The notes below the pieces were generated by a model. That model was not told where the DNA came from, ran no database searches, and saw only the letters and a program-made list of their open reading frames with translations. This document shows positions 29,359 through 38,547 of a stretch of DNA of 64,000 nt, piece by piece. Each line of letters starts with the position of its first letter. Positions within the stretch are counted from its first letter, which is position 1. The DNA is from Paenibacillus taichungensis. Its GTDB lineage: Bacteria; Bacillota; Bacilli; Paenibacillales; Paenibacillaceae. The stretch lies in assembly GCF_013359905.1 (NCBI RefSeq), contig NZ_JABMCC010000105.1, forward strand, positions 1 through 64,000, in the 5' to 3' direction. The translations under genes and the position numbers were made by a program.

Positions 29359-29392
29359 AAATCCCGGTAGCCGAAGAGGGCCACCGGGATTT
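29359..29392. terminator. bidirectional terminator between AlkZ-related gene and uxaA
   Basis: Stem AATCCCGGT-GCC / GGC-ACCGGGATT flanked by A and T runs, placed between convergent genes. Confidence 0.8.
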
Positions 29393-29447
29393 ATTGTATA
29401 TAATTTTACCATACATGCAACAGATATAAAGCAACGAACGAATACAA

Positions 29448-30962
29448 TTACAGGATGACTCCATCCTTGAATATCGCAATCTCCCGAAATCCATGCTGCT
29501 CGCTGAGTGTATGCGCCCGTCCTGAAGCAATATCGATCAGTTGGCTGAACAGATGCACTTTCACGTCCTCCATCGTCTTCCCTTCCAGCAGTTGACCCGC
29601 GTTAAAGTCGATCCAGTGCTTTTTCCGATTTGCGAGGTCAGATTGGGTTGCAATTTTGACGGTAGGTACCGGGCCTCCAAACGGCGTTCCGCGACCTGTC
29701 GTGAAAAGAACAATGTGCGCACCCGCAGCTGACAGTGCTGTAACAGACACGAGATCATTCCCCGGAGCTTCCACAATGTTCAGGCCGGTTTGAGTGACAC
29801 GTTTGCCGTAACGAAGTACATCAACTAACGAAGAACGTCCTCCCTTTTGCGTACATCCCAAAGACTTTTCTTCCAGCGTGGTAATCCCGCCTGCTTTATT
29901 CCCTGGTGAAGGATTTTCATATATATTCTGACCGTGGTTCACAAAGTATTGTTTGAAACCGTTCACCAAGTCTACCAAATCATCAAATACCTGCTCATTG
30001 GCCGCCCGATTCATCAGAATGGTCTCTGCACCAAACATCTCGGGAACTTCGGTCAATATGGCCGTACCTCCGGCAGCAACCAGCATATCCGCAACGGAGC
30101 CTACGAGCGGGTTCGCCGTAATCCCGGACAGACCGTCCGAACCGCCGCACTTCAATCCAATTTTGAGCTTGCTCAAAGGTAGCGGCTGACGCTGTTCATG
30201 TTCGACGAGCTCCACGAGCTCTTCCATCAGACGCAGTCCTTCCTCAAGTTCATCATCTGTTTCCTGTGCTTTGAGAAAACGGACTTTCCCCTGATATTCC
30301 GGTGCGATACATTCGCGGAACTGGTCTACCTGATTATTTTCGCAACCCAGACCAATGACCAGCACGCCGCCAGCATTCGGGTGTTCCACCAGGGAAGCCA
30401 ATACCTGCTGCGTATATTTCAGGTCATCTCCAAGCTGCGAGCAGCCGAACGGGTGTGGGAAATGATATACGCCATCCACCCTGCTGCCGAACTGAGACTG
30501 GCCCATCCGAGCCAAAGCCTCACACACTTTATTAATGCAGCCGACCGTATTTACAATCCAGATTTCATTACGAATACCTGCTTCACCGTTAGGGCGCAGA
30601 TATCCATCAAATGAACGCAGATGTTCAGGAGGCATGTCCGTCTGGACAGGTGGTCCCGGCTGATACTGGTATTCAAGTAAACCGTGAAGTCCTGTTTTCA
30701 GATTGTGACTGTGAATCCAGCTACCCTGTTCGATCTGTTCCTTGGCTATCCCAATGGAAAAACCATATTTCATCACATCCTCACCCGGTGCGAGGGTATG
30801 CACAGCAATTTTATGGCCTTTGGGTACGTCTTCCCTTAATGTAAAAGCAGTGCTGTCTGGCAGGGTAATATGTTCCCCTTTTACATAATCCCGAAGAGCT
30901 ATAATGACATCATCCTGCGGTTGAATCGCGATCCAGTCATTAACTGTACGTGTTGTGTTCAT
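29448..30962 (-). CDS. uxaA: altronate dehydratase
   Basis: Converts D-altronate to 2-keto-3-deoxy-gluconate in galacturonate breakdown. The 504-residue protein has an N-terminal SAF domain (about 1-95, VPKGHKIAVHTLAPGEDVMKY) and the larger UxaA/GarD-type catalytic domain, with GCSQLGDDLKYT, GLGCENNQVDQF, LKCGGSDGLSGITANP and EKSLGCTQKGG. These cysteine and glycine motifs are typical of the iron-dependent dehydratase. The ATG overlaps the uxaB stop by one base (TAATG), so the two are coupled. Confidence 0.93.
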   Translation of the reverse strand: MNTTRTVNDWIAIQPQDDVIIALRDYVKGEHITLPDSTAFTLREDVPKGHKIAVHTLAPGEDVMKYGFSIGIAKEQIEQGSWIHSHNLKTGLHGLLEYQYQPGPPVQTDMPPEHLRSFDGYLRPNGEAGIRNEIWIVNTVGCINKVCEALARMGQSQFGSRVDGVYHFPHPFGCSQLGDDLKYTQQVLASLVEHPNAGGVLVIGLGCENNQVDQFRECIAPEYQGKVRFLKAQETDDELEEGLRLMEELVELVEHEQRQPLPLSKLKIGLKCGGSDGLSGITANPLVGSVADMLVAAGGTAILTEVPEMFGAETILMNRAANEQVFDDLVDLVNGFKQYFVNHGQNIYENPSPGNKAGGITTLEEKSLGCTQKGGRSSLVDVLRYGKRVTQTGLNIVEAPGNDLVSVTALSAAGAHIVLFTTGRGTPFGGPVPTVKIATQSDLANRKKHWIDFNAGQLLEGKTMEDVKVHLFSQLIDIASGRAHTLSEQHGFREIAIFKDGVIL

Positions 30963-32476
30963 TAACTCTCACCTTCCAGCAAACCAATTTCGTGAACGAG
31001 TGCTTCGCGAAGCCCCTCTCGATCATCCAGATTCTCTCCCCAGATCGATACATCAGATAATACAGCAGCGACACTCTGGTCTAATTGCTGCTTATCCCGC
31101 TTCAAAGGATCATAACTATCCCAATGCTTGGCGAGTGCAGCCAGTACATCCGCATCATCCCGAAGCAGGACAGATTCACCATTCAGTCGCTGTGCCATAT
31201 AACCATCCGGCGTGTTCACTGGACGATACAGACACAATAATCCCGCAAACCCCTTTACGAGCCGGTCAGGCCAGGTTCCCTGATTTTGCTCATAGGCCAA
31301 AAGTGTAGGCAGCACACGGACCTTGAACTTTCCTACTGTATTTAATGCAATATCCTGCAGCTTGTGATTAATATACGGATTGAGGAAACGTTCAAACACT
31401 TCCCCTGCGTACTGATCCAGATTATGATCCGGCATATCCAGTGCAGGCACGATCTCCTGATGTACCGCTTCTCTGACCCAAGAGCCAAACTCTGGGTCTT
31501 CCATCGTCTCTCTCACATATTCCTTGCCTTGCAGAATGCCGAGCGATGACATGAGAGTATGAGCACCATTCAGAATACGAACTTTGCGCAACTGAAAAGG
31601 TTTCAAATCCTTCACCCAATGTACGTTGAGCCCCGCCTGTTTCAGGGGGAGTTTCTTGTCTAGTACTTCATCTGCCTGAATGGCCCAGAAATGATATGGC
31701 TCAGCCGTATTGACCAGTCGATCCTCGTATCCCCAGCGATTGGTCAGGGAATCGGCTTCTTCCGTAGTCGGTGCACCCGTGACAATCCGGTCAACCAGAT
31801 TGTTCAGGAACAAGTTATGGTTCTCAATCCATGAACGAAAGCCTTCAGAATAACCAAAATCCTCACTATGCCGCAGCACACAACTGCGCAGTACATCCCC
31901 GTTGCCCTCAAGCAACTCACACGGCAGGTGAATCAATCCTCGGGAAGGGTCCCCATCAAACCGCAGATAACGTTGATGCAAGAAGACTGTCAGTTTACCT
32001 GGAAATGATTGTACCGGCTCACCCTGCGTGTACTCTGAATACGTATATTTCAATCCCGATTCGGTTGTATTGGAGATGACAAACTCTAGGGAGGGCAATT
32101 CCGCTAGTTTCAGAAAATCCTGCCATTCTTCGTACGGATTAATACACTGTGAAAAAATCGAGATCATTTCTGTACGCTCCACTGCTTTTCCCTGTGACAG
32201 TCCCCGGGTAATCATCGTGTACAATCCATCCTGATCACGAATTTGTTCCAGCTTTGCCTTTCCCCCAGGTCGAGGTTGGGTCACGGCAACACTGCCATGG
32301 AATTTGCCTTGTCTGGCACTCTCATGAAGCATCCAGTCTACAAACCCACGCAAAAAGTTGCCTTCCCCAATCTGTAGTACCTTTACGGGACGTTCCATCA
32401 CTTCTTTGCATTTGCGCTGGTTATCACTTCCAAGCAGATTCAGCTTTAGCCGTGGTATTTTCGTGCTCGCCGACAT
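30962..32476 (-). CDS. uxaB: tagaturonate reductase (altronate oxidoreductase)
   Basis: NAD-dependent reduction of D-tagaturonate to D-altronate, the step before UxaA. The 504-residue protein belongs to the mannitol dehydrogenase superfamily: the N-terminal nucleotide-binding segment is VLQIGEGNFLRGFVDWM and the catalytic region includes VKDLKPFQLRKVRILNGAH, with the family K-x5-N-x2-H pattern. I chose ATG 32476 with GAGGTG seven bases upstream; a GTG at 32482 is in frame. The gene is first in the uxaBA operon and divergent from an AraC regulator. A 13-of-14 cre candidate lies about 75 bases upstream. No uxaC or kdgK is present here. Confidence 0.92.
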   Translation of the reverse strand: MSASTKIPRLKLNLLGSDNQRKCKEVMERPVKVLQIGEGNFLRGFVDWMLHESARQGKFHGSVAVTQPRPGGKAKLEQIRDQDGLYTMITRGLSQGKAVERTEMISIFSQCINPYEEWQDFLKLAELPSLEFVISNTTESGLKYTYSEYTQGEPVQSFPGKLTVFLHQRYLRFDGDPSRGLIHLPCELLEGNGDVLRSCVLRHSEDFGYSEGFRSWIENHNLFLNNLVDRIVTGAPTTEEADSLTNRWGYEDRLVNTAEPYHFWAIQADEVLDKKLPLKQAGLNVHWVKDLKPFQLRKVRILNGAHTLMSSLGILQGKEYVRETMEDPEFGSWVREAVHQEIVPALDMPDHNLDQYAGEVFERFLNPYINHKLQDIALNTVGKFKVRVLPTLLAYEQNQGTWPDRLVKGFAGLLCLYRPVNTPDGYMAQRLNGESVLLRDDADVLAALAKHWDSYDPLKRDKQQLDQSVAAVLSDVSIWGENLDDREGLREALVHEIGLLEGES

Positions 32477-32550
32477 GAACACTCACCTCATCGTTTTATT
32501 TGTCAATATCAGATGTCCCGCTGCACAGAAACAGCTGCTTACACTTCCAT

Positions 32551-32564
32551 TGAAAACGCTTTAA
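32551..32564 (-). promoter_or_regulatory. candidate cre site (CcpA) upstream of uxaB
   Basis: Minus-strand TTAAAGCGTTTTCA matches 13 of 14 cre consensus positions, about 75 bases from the uxaB start, between the two divergent genes. Confidence 0.6.
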
Positions 32565-32677
32565 ATTCATTGTATCATCAATAAAAGGAAATTTAATTGC
32601 TTATATTGCGGTAAATGTACTCTTTCATGATCAGATGTAACCACTTTTTTGTTAGCACTGTTTTGAAAGGAGATCGA

Positions 32678-33559
32678 ATGGAACGTTCGCCCGTTCGTAC
32701 AACCATTCAGGCGGAATCGGGGATTCCCTTTCGTCTGGTGTATGCAGATACCAAGTCCCCCCAGAACGAGTTGCCGGATCATCTTCATGACTGGCATGAA
32801 ATTATTTATGTATATCGGGGTCAGGGCACCATTTTCATTGATACTGGTCTTGAAGACATGCAGGAGGGCGATTTGTTTATCATTCCTGGCAGCACGGTAC
32901 ACCGCGCATTACCGGATGCCGGGAATCCGGTGACTTCGTCGGCCCTGTTCTTCAGTCCAGGATTACTGGCCTCCACAGCGGGAGGCAGTGCGTCAGCCAT
33001 GCTCTCTCTATTTGAACGCTGCCGCAAACGCAGAGTGTACAAGAGGCATCTAGAAGCCACGGAGCAAGCACAGGTGGCTGCATTAATTGACGACATTCAT
33101 GCAGAATTCCAGTTAGAACATCACCTGAGTGCCCACGCCGCTCTGCTGCGGTTGCAGCTCTTACTTATATATCTGGAGCGATTGGAGGCAGTTGGTCCTG
33201 CAAGTCCTGCCAGAACTGTTCCTGGACCAAGCTGGCTCTCCTCTACACTGGCTCATATGGATGAAGAGCTGCGCAGTGGCCTTTCCTTGCCGGAACTGGC
33301 ACGGCAAGCAGCCGTATCCCCGGCGCACTTCAGCCGTGCCTTCAAAAGGTATACCGGCATGACACTAACTGACTATGCATTGGCCCGCCGGGTCATTATG
33401 GCAAAAGAGCATCTGCTTCGAAGTGATGAGACGATGGCCGTTGTTGCCGATGCTTGCGGTTTTGAGAGCCTGCCCCATTTTTATAGACAATTCAAGAAAC
33501 TGACGGGTACCACACCCGCTGCCTACCGTAAAACCATGAAGAATCAGGATCAAACGTGA
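32678..33559 (+). CDS. AraC family regulator, probable control of uxaBA
   Basis: A 293-residue regulator: an N-terminal cupin (HLHDWHEIIYVYRGQGTIF, FIIPGSTVHRAL) and a C-terminal AraC double HTH (SLPELARQAAVSPAHFSRAF and TMAVVADACGFESLPHFYRQF). I chose ATG 32678 because AAAGGAGAT lies directly upstream. It is divergent from uxaB, so a hexuronate or pectin-derived ligand is likely. The shared gap has the word ATCAGATGT at 32508 and 32630, which is too weak to call an operator. Confidence 0.87.
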   Translation: MERSPVRTTIQAESGIPFRLVYADTKSPQNELPDHLHDWHEIIYVYRGQGTIFIDTGLEDMQEGDLFIIPGSTVHRALPDAGNPVTSSALFFSPGLLASTAGGSASAMLSLFERCRKRRVYKRHLEATEQAQVAALIDDIHAEFQLEHHLSAHAALLRLQLLLIYLERLEAVGPASPARTVPGPSWLSSTLAHMDEELRSGLSLPELARQAAVSPAHFSRAFKRYTGMTLTDYALARRVIMAKEHLLRSDETMAVVADACGFESLPHFYRQFKKLTGTTPAAYRKTMKNQDQT

Positions 33560-33598
33560 TTGTCACGACATCCTGAAATGTAGAGATTTGTCTGTGTG

Positions 33599-33638
33599 TA
33601 ACATATTCTTCCATACGATTCGTGTGGTATGTTATAAT
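33599..33638 (+). promoter_or_regulatory. promoter with inverted repeat for the Tet(M)-like gene
   Basis: TATAAT at 33633-33638 with an upstream TG forms an extended -10. A large dyad covers it: TAACATA (33599-33605) with TATGTTA (33628-33634) and an inner pair CCATACG / CGTGTGG (33611-33627). The right arm overlaps the -10, so a repressor bound here would block transcription. A small hairpin GAAACG-ATG-CGTTTC (33656-33670) follows in the leader. Confidence 0.55.
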
Positions 33639-33695
33639 ACTGAATTACAATGTCGGAAACGATGCGTTTCTGCTGCCAGAGGAGCCTTACATCCC

Positions 33696-35684
33696 ATGTT
33701 AAACGAATTGAATCGCAGAAATATCGGCATCTTCGCACACGTCGATGCAGGGAAAACAACAACGACAGAACATATGTTATTTCAAAGCGGTGTCGTACGC
33801 ATTCCAGGTCGCGTAGATGACGGAACTACAGCCACAGACTCTCTGGATATTGAAAAGGAACGAGGCATTTCCGTGCAGGCAGCTATGACCTCTTTGATCT
33901 GGAAAGATACGATTATTGATCTGATTGATACGCCGGGACATATCGATTTCAGCTCTGAGGTAGAGCGAGCCCTGCGTGTTATGGACGGAGCCGTACTGAT
34001 TGTGTCCGCCGTGGAAGGGGTCCAATCCCAAAGCGAGACCATCTGGCATGCTCTCCGCTCGCTTGGAATTCCTACCCTGATTTATATGAACAAAATGGAT
34101 CGGGTTGGTGCCTCTGCTGAGACGGTTATTGATCAGATCCGCTCCAGCCTATCTCCTTTCGTATGCGAGGTCCAATCCTTTCGTATGAATGAAGATGTAT
34201 TTGAGGGCATTGACTCCTTATGGAATGATAGCCAAACGCAAGTGAAGGGTTCTTCTTCATCTATCCCTGGCCTTTTTGAATTACTTGCCGAACTGGACGA
34301 AGATCTGATGGAAGCCTACATTAATGGTGAAACGCTACCTGCTGACCAGCTAGATGAAGCATTTCGCAAAAAGGTGCATCAGGGCGAAGTGTTCCCCATT
34401 TGTTATGGTGCTTCTGGCAAAGGGATCGGCGTAACCGAACTGTTGGATGCCATCATCGAATTTCTTCCTGCACCTGCACAGCCTCAAGAACCTTCAGTAT
34501 CCGGGGTTGTATTCAAAATTGAACGGGATAAAACGATGGGCCGTACAGCCTATGTTCGCATGTATGGTGGCAGCGTGCATAATCGGGATACGATCTATAA
34601 CTCCACTCGGAAGCTGGAAGAGAAAGTGACACAGATTCGCCGAATGGATGGTCGGAAATGGGCGGATACCGGTGCTGTTCATGCCGGACAGATCGCCGCA
34701 CTGTACGGACTAAGCGAAACCCATGTTGGTGATATTATTGGCAGCCCCGAAGGTGTGCCTCCTGTACCCCAGCTGGCTGTTCCCTTGTTGACCGTGCAGG
34801 TCCATGGTAAAGACACAGCTCGTTATCCTGACCTTGTAGCGGCATTGCAAGAGCTGACGGATGAAGATCCTCTACTCGATTTGCAATGGTTGCCTGAAGA
34901 ACGGGAACTGCATCTTAAAGTCATGGGAACCATTCAGCTTGAGATTCTGTCCAGCCTGTTGATGAGTCGTTTCGGACTGGATGTCGTATTTGACCCACCG
35001 TCCGTCATCTATAAGGAAACCCCTCGTTCTTCCGGGGAAGGATTCATCGCATATACGATGCCCAAGCCCTGCTGGGCCATTCTTCGATTCAGCATTGAGC
35101 CTTTGCCACGTGGCAGCGGTCTGATCTACTCATCCACTGTCCGGACGGATCATCTCCTGCTCCGTTATCAGAATGAAGTAGAACGCCGTATTCCCGAAGC
35201 GCTATCTCAGGGATTGTTGGGATGGGAAGTTACCGACCTGCGCATTACGCTAATCGAAGGAGAGCACCATGTCTGGCATACCCATCCCCTGGATTTTGTA
35301 GTAGCTACGCCAATGGGAATTATGGATGGGTTGGCAAACACAGGTACAACCCTGCTGGAACCCATCCTGAATTTCCGGTTAACGGTTCCGGAGGAGTACG
35401 GCGGCAAAGCGCTTAGTGATCTGGTACATATGCGAGCAACCTTTGAAGCGCCGATCATCGGAGGCGGACGATGCATCGTTGAAGGACGTATGCCTCTGGC
35501 AAGCTCCATGGATTATCCGGTGAAGCTGCGTTCAGAGACGAGCGGACGCGGTGTACTCACGACTTCTTTTGCCGGGTACCAGAATTGTCCTTCGGATCAG
35601 ACCCATACGCGGAAGCGCAGAGGAGTTAACCCGCTGGACCAATCCAAATATATTTTAAGTGTTCGAAATGCGATTACATCATAA
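33696..35684 (+). CDS. Tet(M)-like ribosomal protection family GTPase
   Basis: An EF-G-like translational GTPase of 662 residues close in size and layout to Tet(M)/Tet(O). GTPase motifs are AHVDAGKTT (G1), ERGISVQ (switch I), DTPGH (G3) and NKMD (G4). Domain IV and the C-terminal domain follow, ending near GRGVLTTSFAGYQ. In Tet(M) the domain IV tip carries the SPVS sequence that reaches the tetracycline site; here the aligned part (about residues 524-540) reads HHVWHTHPLDFVVATPM, so that loop is different. The protein may protect ribosomes from another compound or have a housekeeping role. I chose ATG 33696 with GGAG twelve bases upstream; the open frame extends further without support. The next gene starts 17 bases downstream. 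Confidence 0.85.
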   Translation: MLNELNRRNIGIFAHVDAGKTTTTEHMLFQSGVVRIPGRVDDGTTATDSLDIEKERGISVQAAMTSLIWKDTIIDLIDTPGHIDFSSEVERALRVMDGAVLIVSAVEGVQSQSETIWHALRSLGIPTLIYMNKMDRVGASAETVIDQIRSSLSPFVCEVQSFRMNEDVFEGIDSLWNDSQTQVKGSSSSIPGLFELLAELDEDLMEAYINGETLPADQLDEAFRKKVHQGEVFPICYGASGKGIGVTELLDAIIEFLPAPAQPQEPSVSGVVFKIERDKTMGRTAYVRMYGGSVHNRDTIYNSTRKLEEKVTQIRRMDGRKWADTGAVHAGQIAALYGLSETHVGDIIGSPEGVPPVPQLAVPLLTVQVHGKDTARYPDLVAALQELTDEDPLLDLQWLPEERELHLKVMGTIQLEILSSLLMSRFGLDVVFDPPSVIYKETPRSSGEGFIAYTMPKPCWAILRFSIEPLPRGSGLIYSSTVRTDHLLLRYQNEVERRIPEALSQGLLGWEVTDLRITLIEGEHHVWHTHPLDFVVATPMGIMDGLANTGTTLLEPILNFRLTVPEEYGGKALSDLVHMRATFEAPIIGGGRCIVEGRMPLASSMDYPVKLRSETSGRGVLTTSFAGYQNCPSDQTHTRKRRGVNPLDQSKYILSVRNAITS

Positions 35685-35701
35685 ATGGAGTTGACTTTGT
35701 C

Positions 35702-36379
35702 GTGCTGATTAAATTTCTAATCTTTGGCCTGCTGTGGCGGATTGTAGGCAATCCATTCTTGGCGGTTATTATTTTCCTCATCATTCTGTATTTCCTGGAT
35801 CGTCGCTATGTTGGGGTGATGCCAAGCTTCATGAAGCCACTTAAACGTATGCGTAACATCTCACGGCTCCGGCAGCAGCTTGCCATGAGTCCGAATGAAG
35901 TCTCTTCCAAGCTGGATCTGGCCCGTCTGTTGATTGAACGCAAACGTTATAGCGAAGCTCATTCCTTGTTGCTCGAACTGGAACGTCCCTACGAGCAATC
36001 AGCCGAATATTGGGAGGCGCTGGGCACAACTGAACTTCATCTGGGCCAAACGGAAGAAGGGGAGCGTCATATTTTACAGGCACTGGATATTAATCCAAGA
36101 GTGAAATATGGGCGTCCTTATCTGACACTTGCAGGTGCATTCAAGGATAGCCACCGGGACAAAGCGCTAGCATACGTTCAGCAATTCCAGGAGATTCATT
36201 CCTCATCCAGTGAAGCGTATTATCTGCTCGGCTCGGTGTACCGCTCCCTTGGACGTACCGCAGATGCCAAGCAAGCCTATGAGCAATCACTGAACGTGTA
36301 TCGCTCCCTGCCAAAATATAAGAAGCGGCAGGAGCGTCGCTGGGCTGTACGCAGCTGGTTCCGCAAGCGTGGACTGTAA
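35702..36379 (+). CDS. membrane-anchored TPR protein
   Basis: A 225-residue protein with one or two N-terminal membrane segments (about residues 5-32) and a cytoplasmic region with about three tetratricopeptide repeats, for example SAEYWEALGTTELHLGQTEE and SEAYYLLGSVYRSLGRTADA. A basic tail ends the protein. The start is GTG with TGGAG upstream, 17 bases after the Tet(M)-like stop, so both are probably on one transcript. TPR proteins serve as scaffolds; the partner is unknown. Confidence 0.75.
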   Translation: MLIKFLIFGLLWRIVGNPFLAVIIFLIILYFLDRRYVGVMPSFMKPLKRMRNISRLRQQLAMSPNEVSSKLDLARLLIERKRYSEAHSLLLELERPYEQSAEYWEALGTTELHLGQTEEGERHILQALDINPRVKYGRPYLTLAGAFKDSHRDKALAYVQQFQEIHSSSSEAYYLLGSVYRSLGRTADAKQAYEQSLNVYRSLPKYKKRQERRWAVRSWFRKRGL

Positions 36380-36479
36380 GGGTACTTGATTACGTTAGAT
36401 TGGACATTGGATTCGACGTCGTGAATTTGCAATGTACGCATCCCTTCCATTCATTCGTGATAAATATTTCACCAAATAA

Positions 36480-36523
36480 AAAGAGCACTGATTCTTGCCT
36501 CAAGGCAGAAATCAGTGCTCTTT
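36480..36523. terminator. bidirectional terminator
   Basis: Long stem AAAGAGCACTGATT with inner GCCT/AGGC pairing and matching right arm AATCAGTGCTCTTT, flanked by A and T runs. It separates the convergent TPR and phosphotransferase genes. Confidence 0.88.
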
Positions 36524-36548
36524 TGTTATACATCCACATGTTGCAGAG

Positions 36549-37607
36549 TTAAATCAGCAGCTTACGCAGCCGTTCCTCATTACCTTTCATCCAGTCTATC
36601 CGATCCCTCAGCTTCCTGATTTGCTGCACAGCCACTTCAGGCCCATCTGTACCTTCGAACAATCGACTGATAAAATGCATCACCACATCCAGACTTCGAA
36701 GTAAAATAAGCGCTGGAATCACGTTCAGCTCCTCTGGTTCCAAGTTGACCTGTTGCCTGAATCCCTGAATCATTCCCTCCAAAGCCTCCCACATCCATGC
36801 CTGCTCCTTGTCCATCGTCAGCAGGTCAGACATGGGCACAGCAAGCTCCATTACCCGCAGATCCCATGTGGCAAATTCAAAATCCAAAATAGCACATATG
36901 ATATCCTGAGAGTCTGCCAATACATTGGATGCATTTAAATCTCCATGGACCAATTGATGTGGCAAAAGCTCCATACCTCGCAGCGTATTGAATAAGTCTG
37001 GCAATACAACTTTCAGCTTCTGCAGATCATCTGCACATGCCATCAGCGTATCCGGGGGTGAGGTGCATAGTTGTAACAATTTCTCCGGTGAACAGAGCGG
37101 GTAAGCCTCCTGAATCTGATAATAGGGCGGATAGACGGGGGCCAGGGATATGGGAAGGCGCGCCATAACGGAAGACAGCATGCCAGCCGCCCTGCCCAGT
37201 CCGCGCAGCTGCTCTGGTGTATTCCACACGGGATTATGTCCCTCACGATAATGGAACAACGTCACAATTTTGCTCCGGCCCGAGGAACGATCCTGCACAG
37301 CTAGAAATGTTGCATGCTTATCATCAGGAAGGCTAACGGGCGCAGGCACATGAAGCTCAAACTCTGAACGTGACAAGGCAGACAGCACCTCATGTTCAAA
37401 AGCAATTTTCATTTGATCATTATGCGTTTCATACTGCCTCAGCACGTAACATTCTTCGTCTATCTCTACCATGAAGGTAGAGTTGTTCATGCCTCCCTTT
37501 CCACGCTGAGCTTTCCAGTTGGACGTGAAGCCATATGAGGATAAAACTTTGGATATGAGCTGCTGTTCTGAATCATTTAGGGAACCTGAATCGATGATGT
37601 GCACCAA
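36549..37607 (-). CDS. APH-type phosphotransferase family protein
   Basis: A 352-residue kinase-like protein of the aminoglycoside phosphotransferase/choline kinase superfamily. The N-lobe includes GGMNNSTFMVEIDEECYVLRQ; the catalytic loop is HGDLNASNVL (about residues 219-228) and the metal-binding segment is ILDFEFATWD. Related chromosomal proteins include homoserine kinase type II and spore-coat CotS-like proteins. No resistance can be inferred from sequence. It is transcribed alone. Confidence 0.8.
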   Translation of the reverse strand: MVHIIDSGSLNDSEQQLISKVLSSYGFTSNWKAQRGKGGMNNSTFMVEIDEECYVLRQYETHNDQMKIAFEHEVLSALSRSEFELHVPAPVSLPDDKHATFLAVQDRSSGRSKIVTLFHYREGHNPVWNTPEQLRGLGRAAGMLSSVMARLPISLAPVYPPYYQIQEAYPLCSPEKLLQLCTSPPDTLMACADDLQKLKVVLPDLFNTLRGMELLPHQLVHGDLNASNVLADSQDIICAILDFEFATWDLRVMELAVPMSDLLTMDKEQAWMWEALEGMIQGFRQQVNLEPEELNVIPALILLRSLDVVMHFISRLFEGTDGPEVAVQQIRKLRDRIDWMKGNEERLRKLLI

Positions 37608-37725
37608 AAATAACTCCTTTACCTCACATAATACAACCTCTATATGTCCTCATCTTAACGGAAGTATTTCTTACGGTCTAGTCAGCTCCAAGTGAATAGT
37701 CATTCTAAGCTTAACTGCCTGCTGA

Positions 37726-38352
37726 TCAGGCAAATGGATAGTACCCTGTACGATTCAGCTGTTCTGCAATCACGCGATAGCCTTTTGCATTTGGATGAAC
37801 CCTGTCCCAAAATAACAGTTCACGTTCACGCCCTTCAAACCGGTCATAGACCTGAGCACAGGCATAGTTCCCCGATCCTGCACTATTCAGAAAGGAATTA
37901 TACTGCCGCACCCAATATGCAGCTTCCGCCGCTTGCGGATACGGGTTGTACAACCCAATCGTACGGACCATATATACACTGTTTCCTTTCAACTGCCGGA
38001 TATGCCTCATAATCTGGGACACGTTACTGCGAGTATCCCCAAGCACCTGTGTCATTTTACTTGCATTCGGGATCCCGCCACTTGCTTTGAATGTACGAAT
38101 GAGATCGTTCCCACCAATGGACAACGTAATAATATCCGCCTCACGCAGTGATTGGCGTACTCTTGGATTGTTGGATATCATCTGCAGCATTTCCCCTGAC
38201 GTAAGTCCATTCACGCCCAAATTCTCCATGGATACAAACGTACGCACATTCGTTTCTGCCATTCTCCGATATAAAGGAACAAAGCCGGTGCCCAGCAGCG
38301 CTCCTGTACCTACCGTTAATGAATCTCCTATAGCCACATATCGATATACCAT
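37726..38352 (-). CDS. GDSL-type spore/cell lipase-like esterase
   Basis: A 208-residue SGNH hydrolase. Block I is AIGDSLTVGTGA with the serine near residue 9, block II includes NLGVNGLTSGEML, block III is SIGGNDLIR and block V is DRVHPNAKGY, giving the full Ser-Gly-Asn-His set. No clear signal peptide is seen. I chose ATG 38352 preceded by GAGAGGGG; longer starts add an unrelated leader. The substrate is unknown. Confidence 0.83.
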   Translation of the reverse strand: MVYRYVAIGDSLTVGTGALLGTGFVPLYRRMAETNVRTFVSMENLGVNGLTSGEMLQMISNNPRVRQSLREADIITLSIGGNDLIRTFKASGGIPNASKMTQVLGDTRSNVSQIMRHIRQLKGNSVYMVRTIGLYNPYPQAAEAAYWVRQYNSFLNSAGSGNYACAQVYDRFEGRERELLFWDRVHPNAKGYRVIAEQLNRTGYYPFA

Positions 38353-38500
38353 CCCGCCGCCCCTCTCTGCTGTGTTATAAACCACTCCATATACAATTCC
38401 TATATATCGTATGAGAGTAACGGAGACAAGGCGCGGGATGGTGTCCGTAGGCATACACATTTATTTGTCCGTTTCATAAAAGATTGTTCAAAACAACACA

Positions 38501-38532
38501 GAAAGCCCCGCCGGGGATCCAGCGGGGCTTTC
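38501..38532. terminator. terminator after the MMPL transporter gene
   Basis: Perfect 11-base stem GAAAGCCCCGC / GCGGGGCTTTC with a ten-base loop. It lies 16 bases past the transporter stop on the minus strand. The T-tail is short, so strength is uncertain. Confidence 0.7.
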
Positions 38533-38547
38533 ATATATCATTTTACA

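Noticed and set aside
32508-32638. Repeated ATCAGATGT words between uxaB and its AraC regulator
   Set aside because: Only two copies 122 bases apart with no shared flank; could be chance.
33588-33695. N-terminal extension of the Tet(M)-like protein
   Set aside because: The extra codons cover the promoter -10 and the leader hairpin, and the conserved start of the family begins at ATG 33696.
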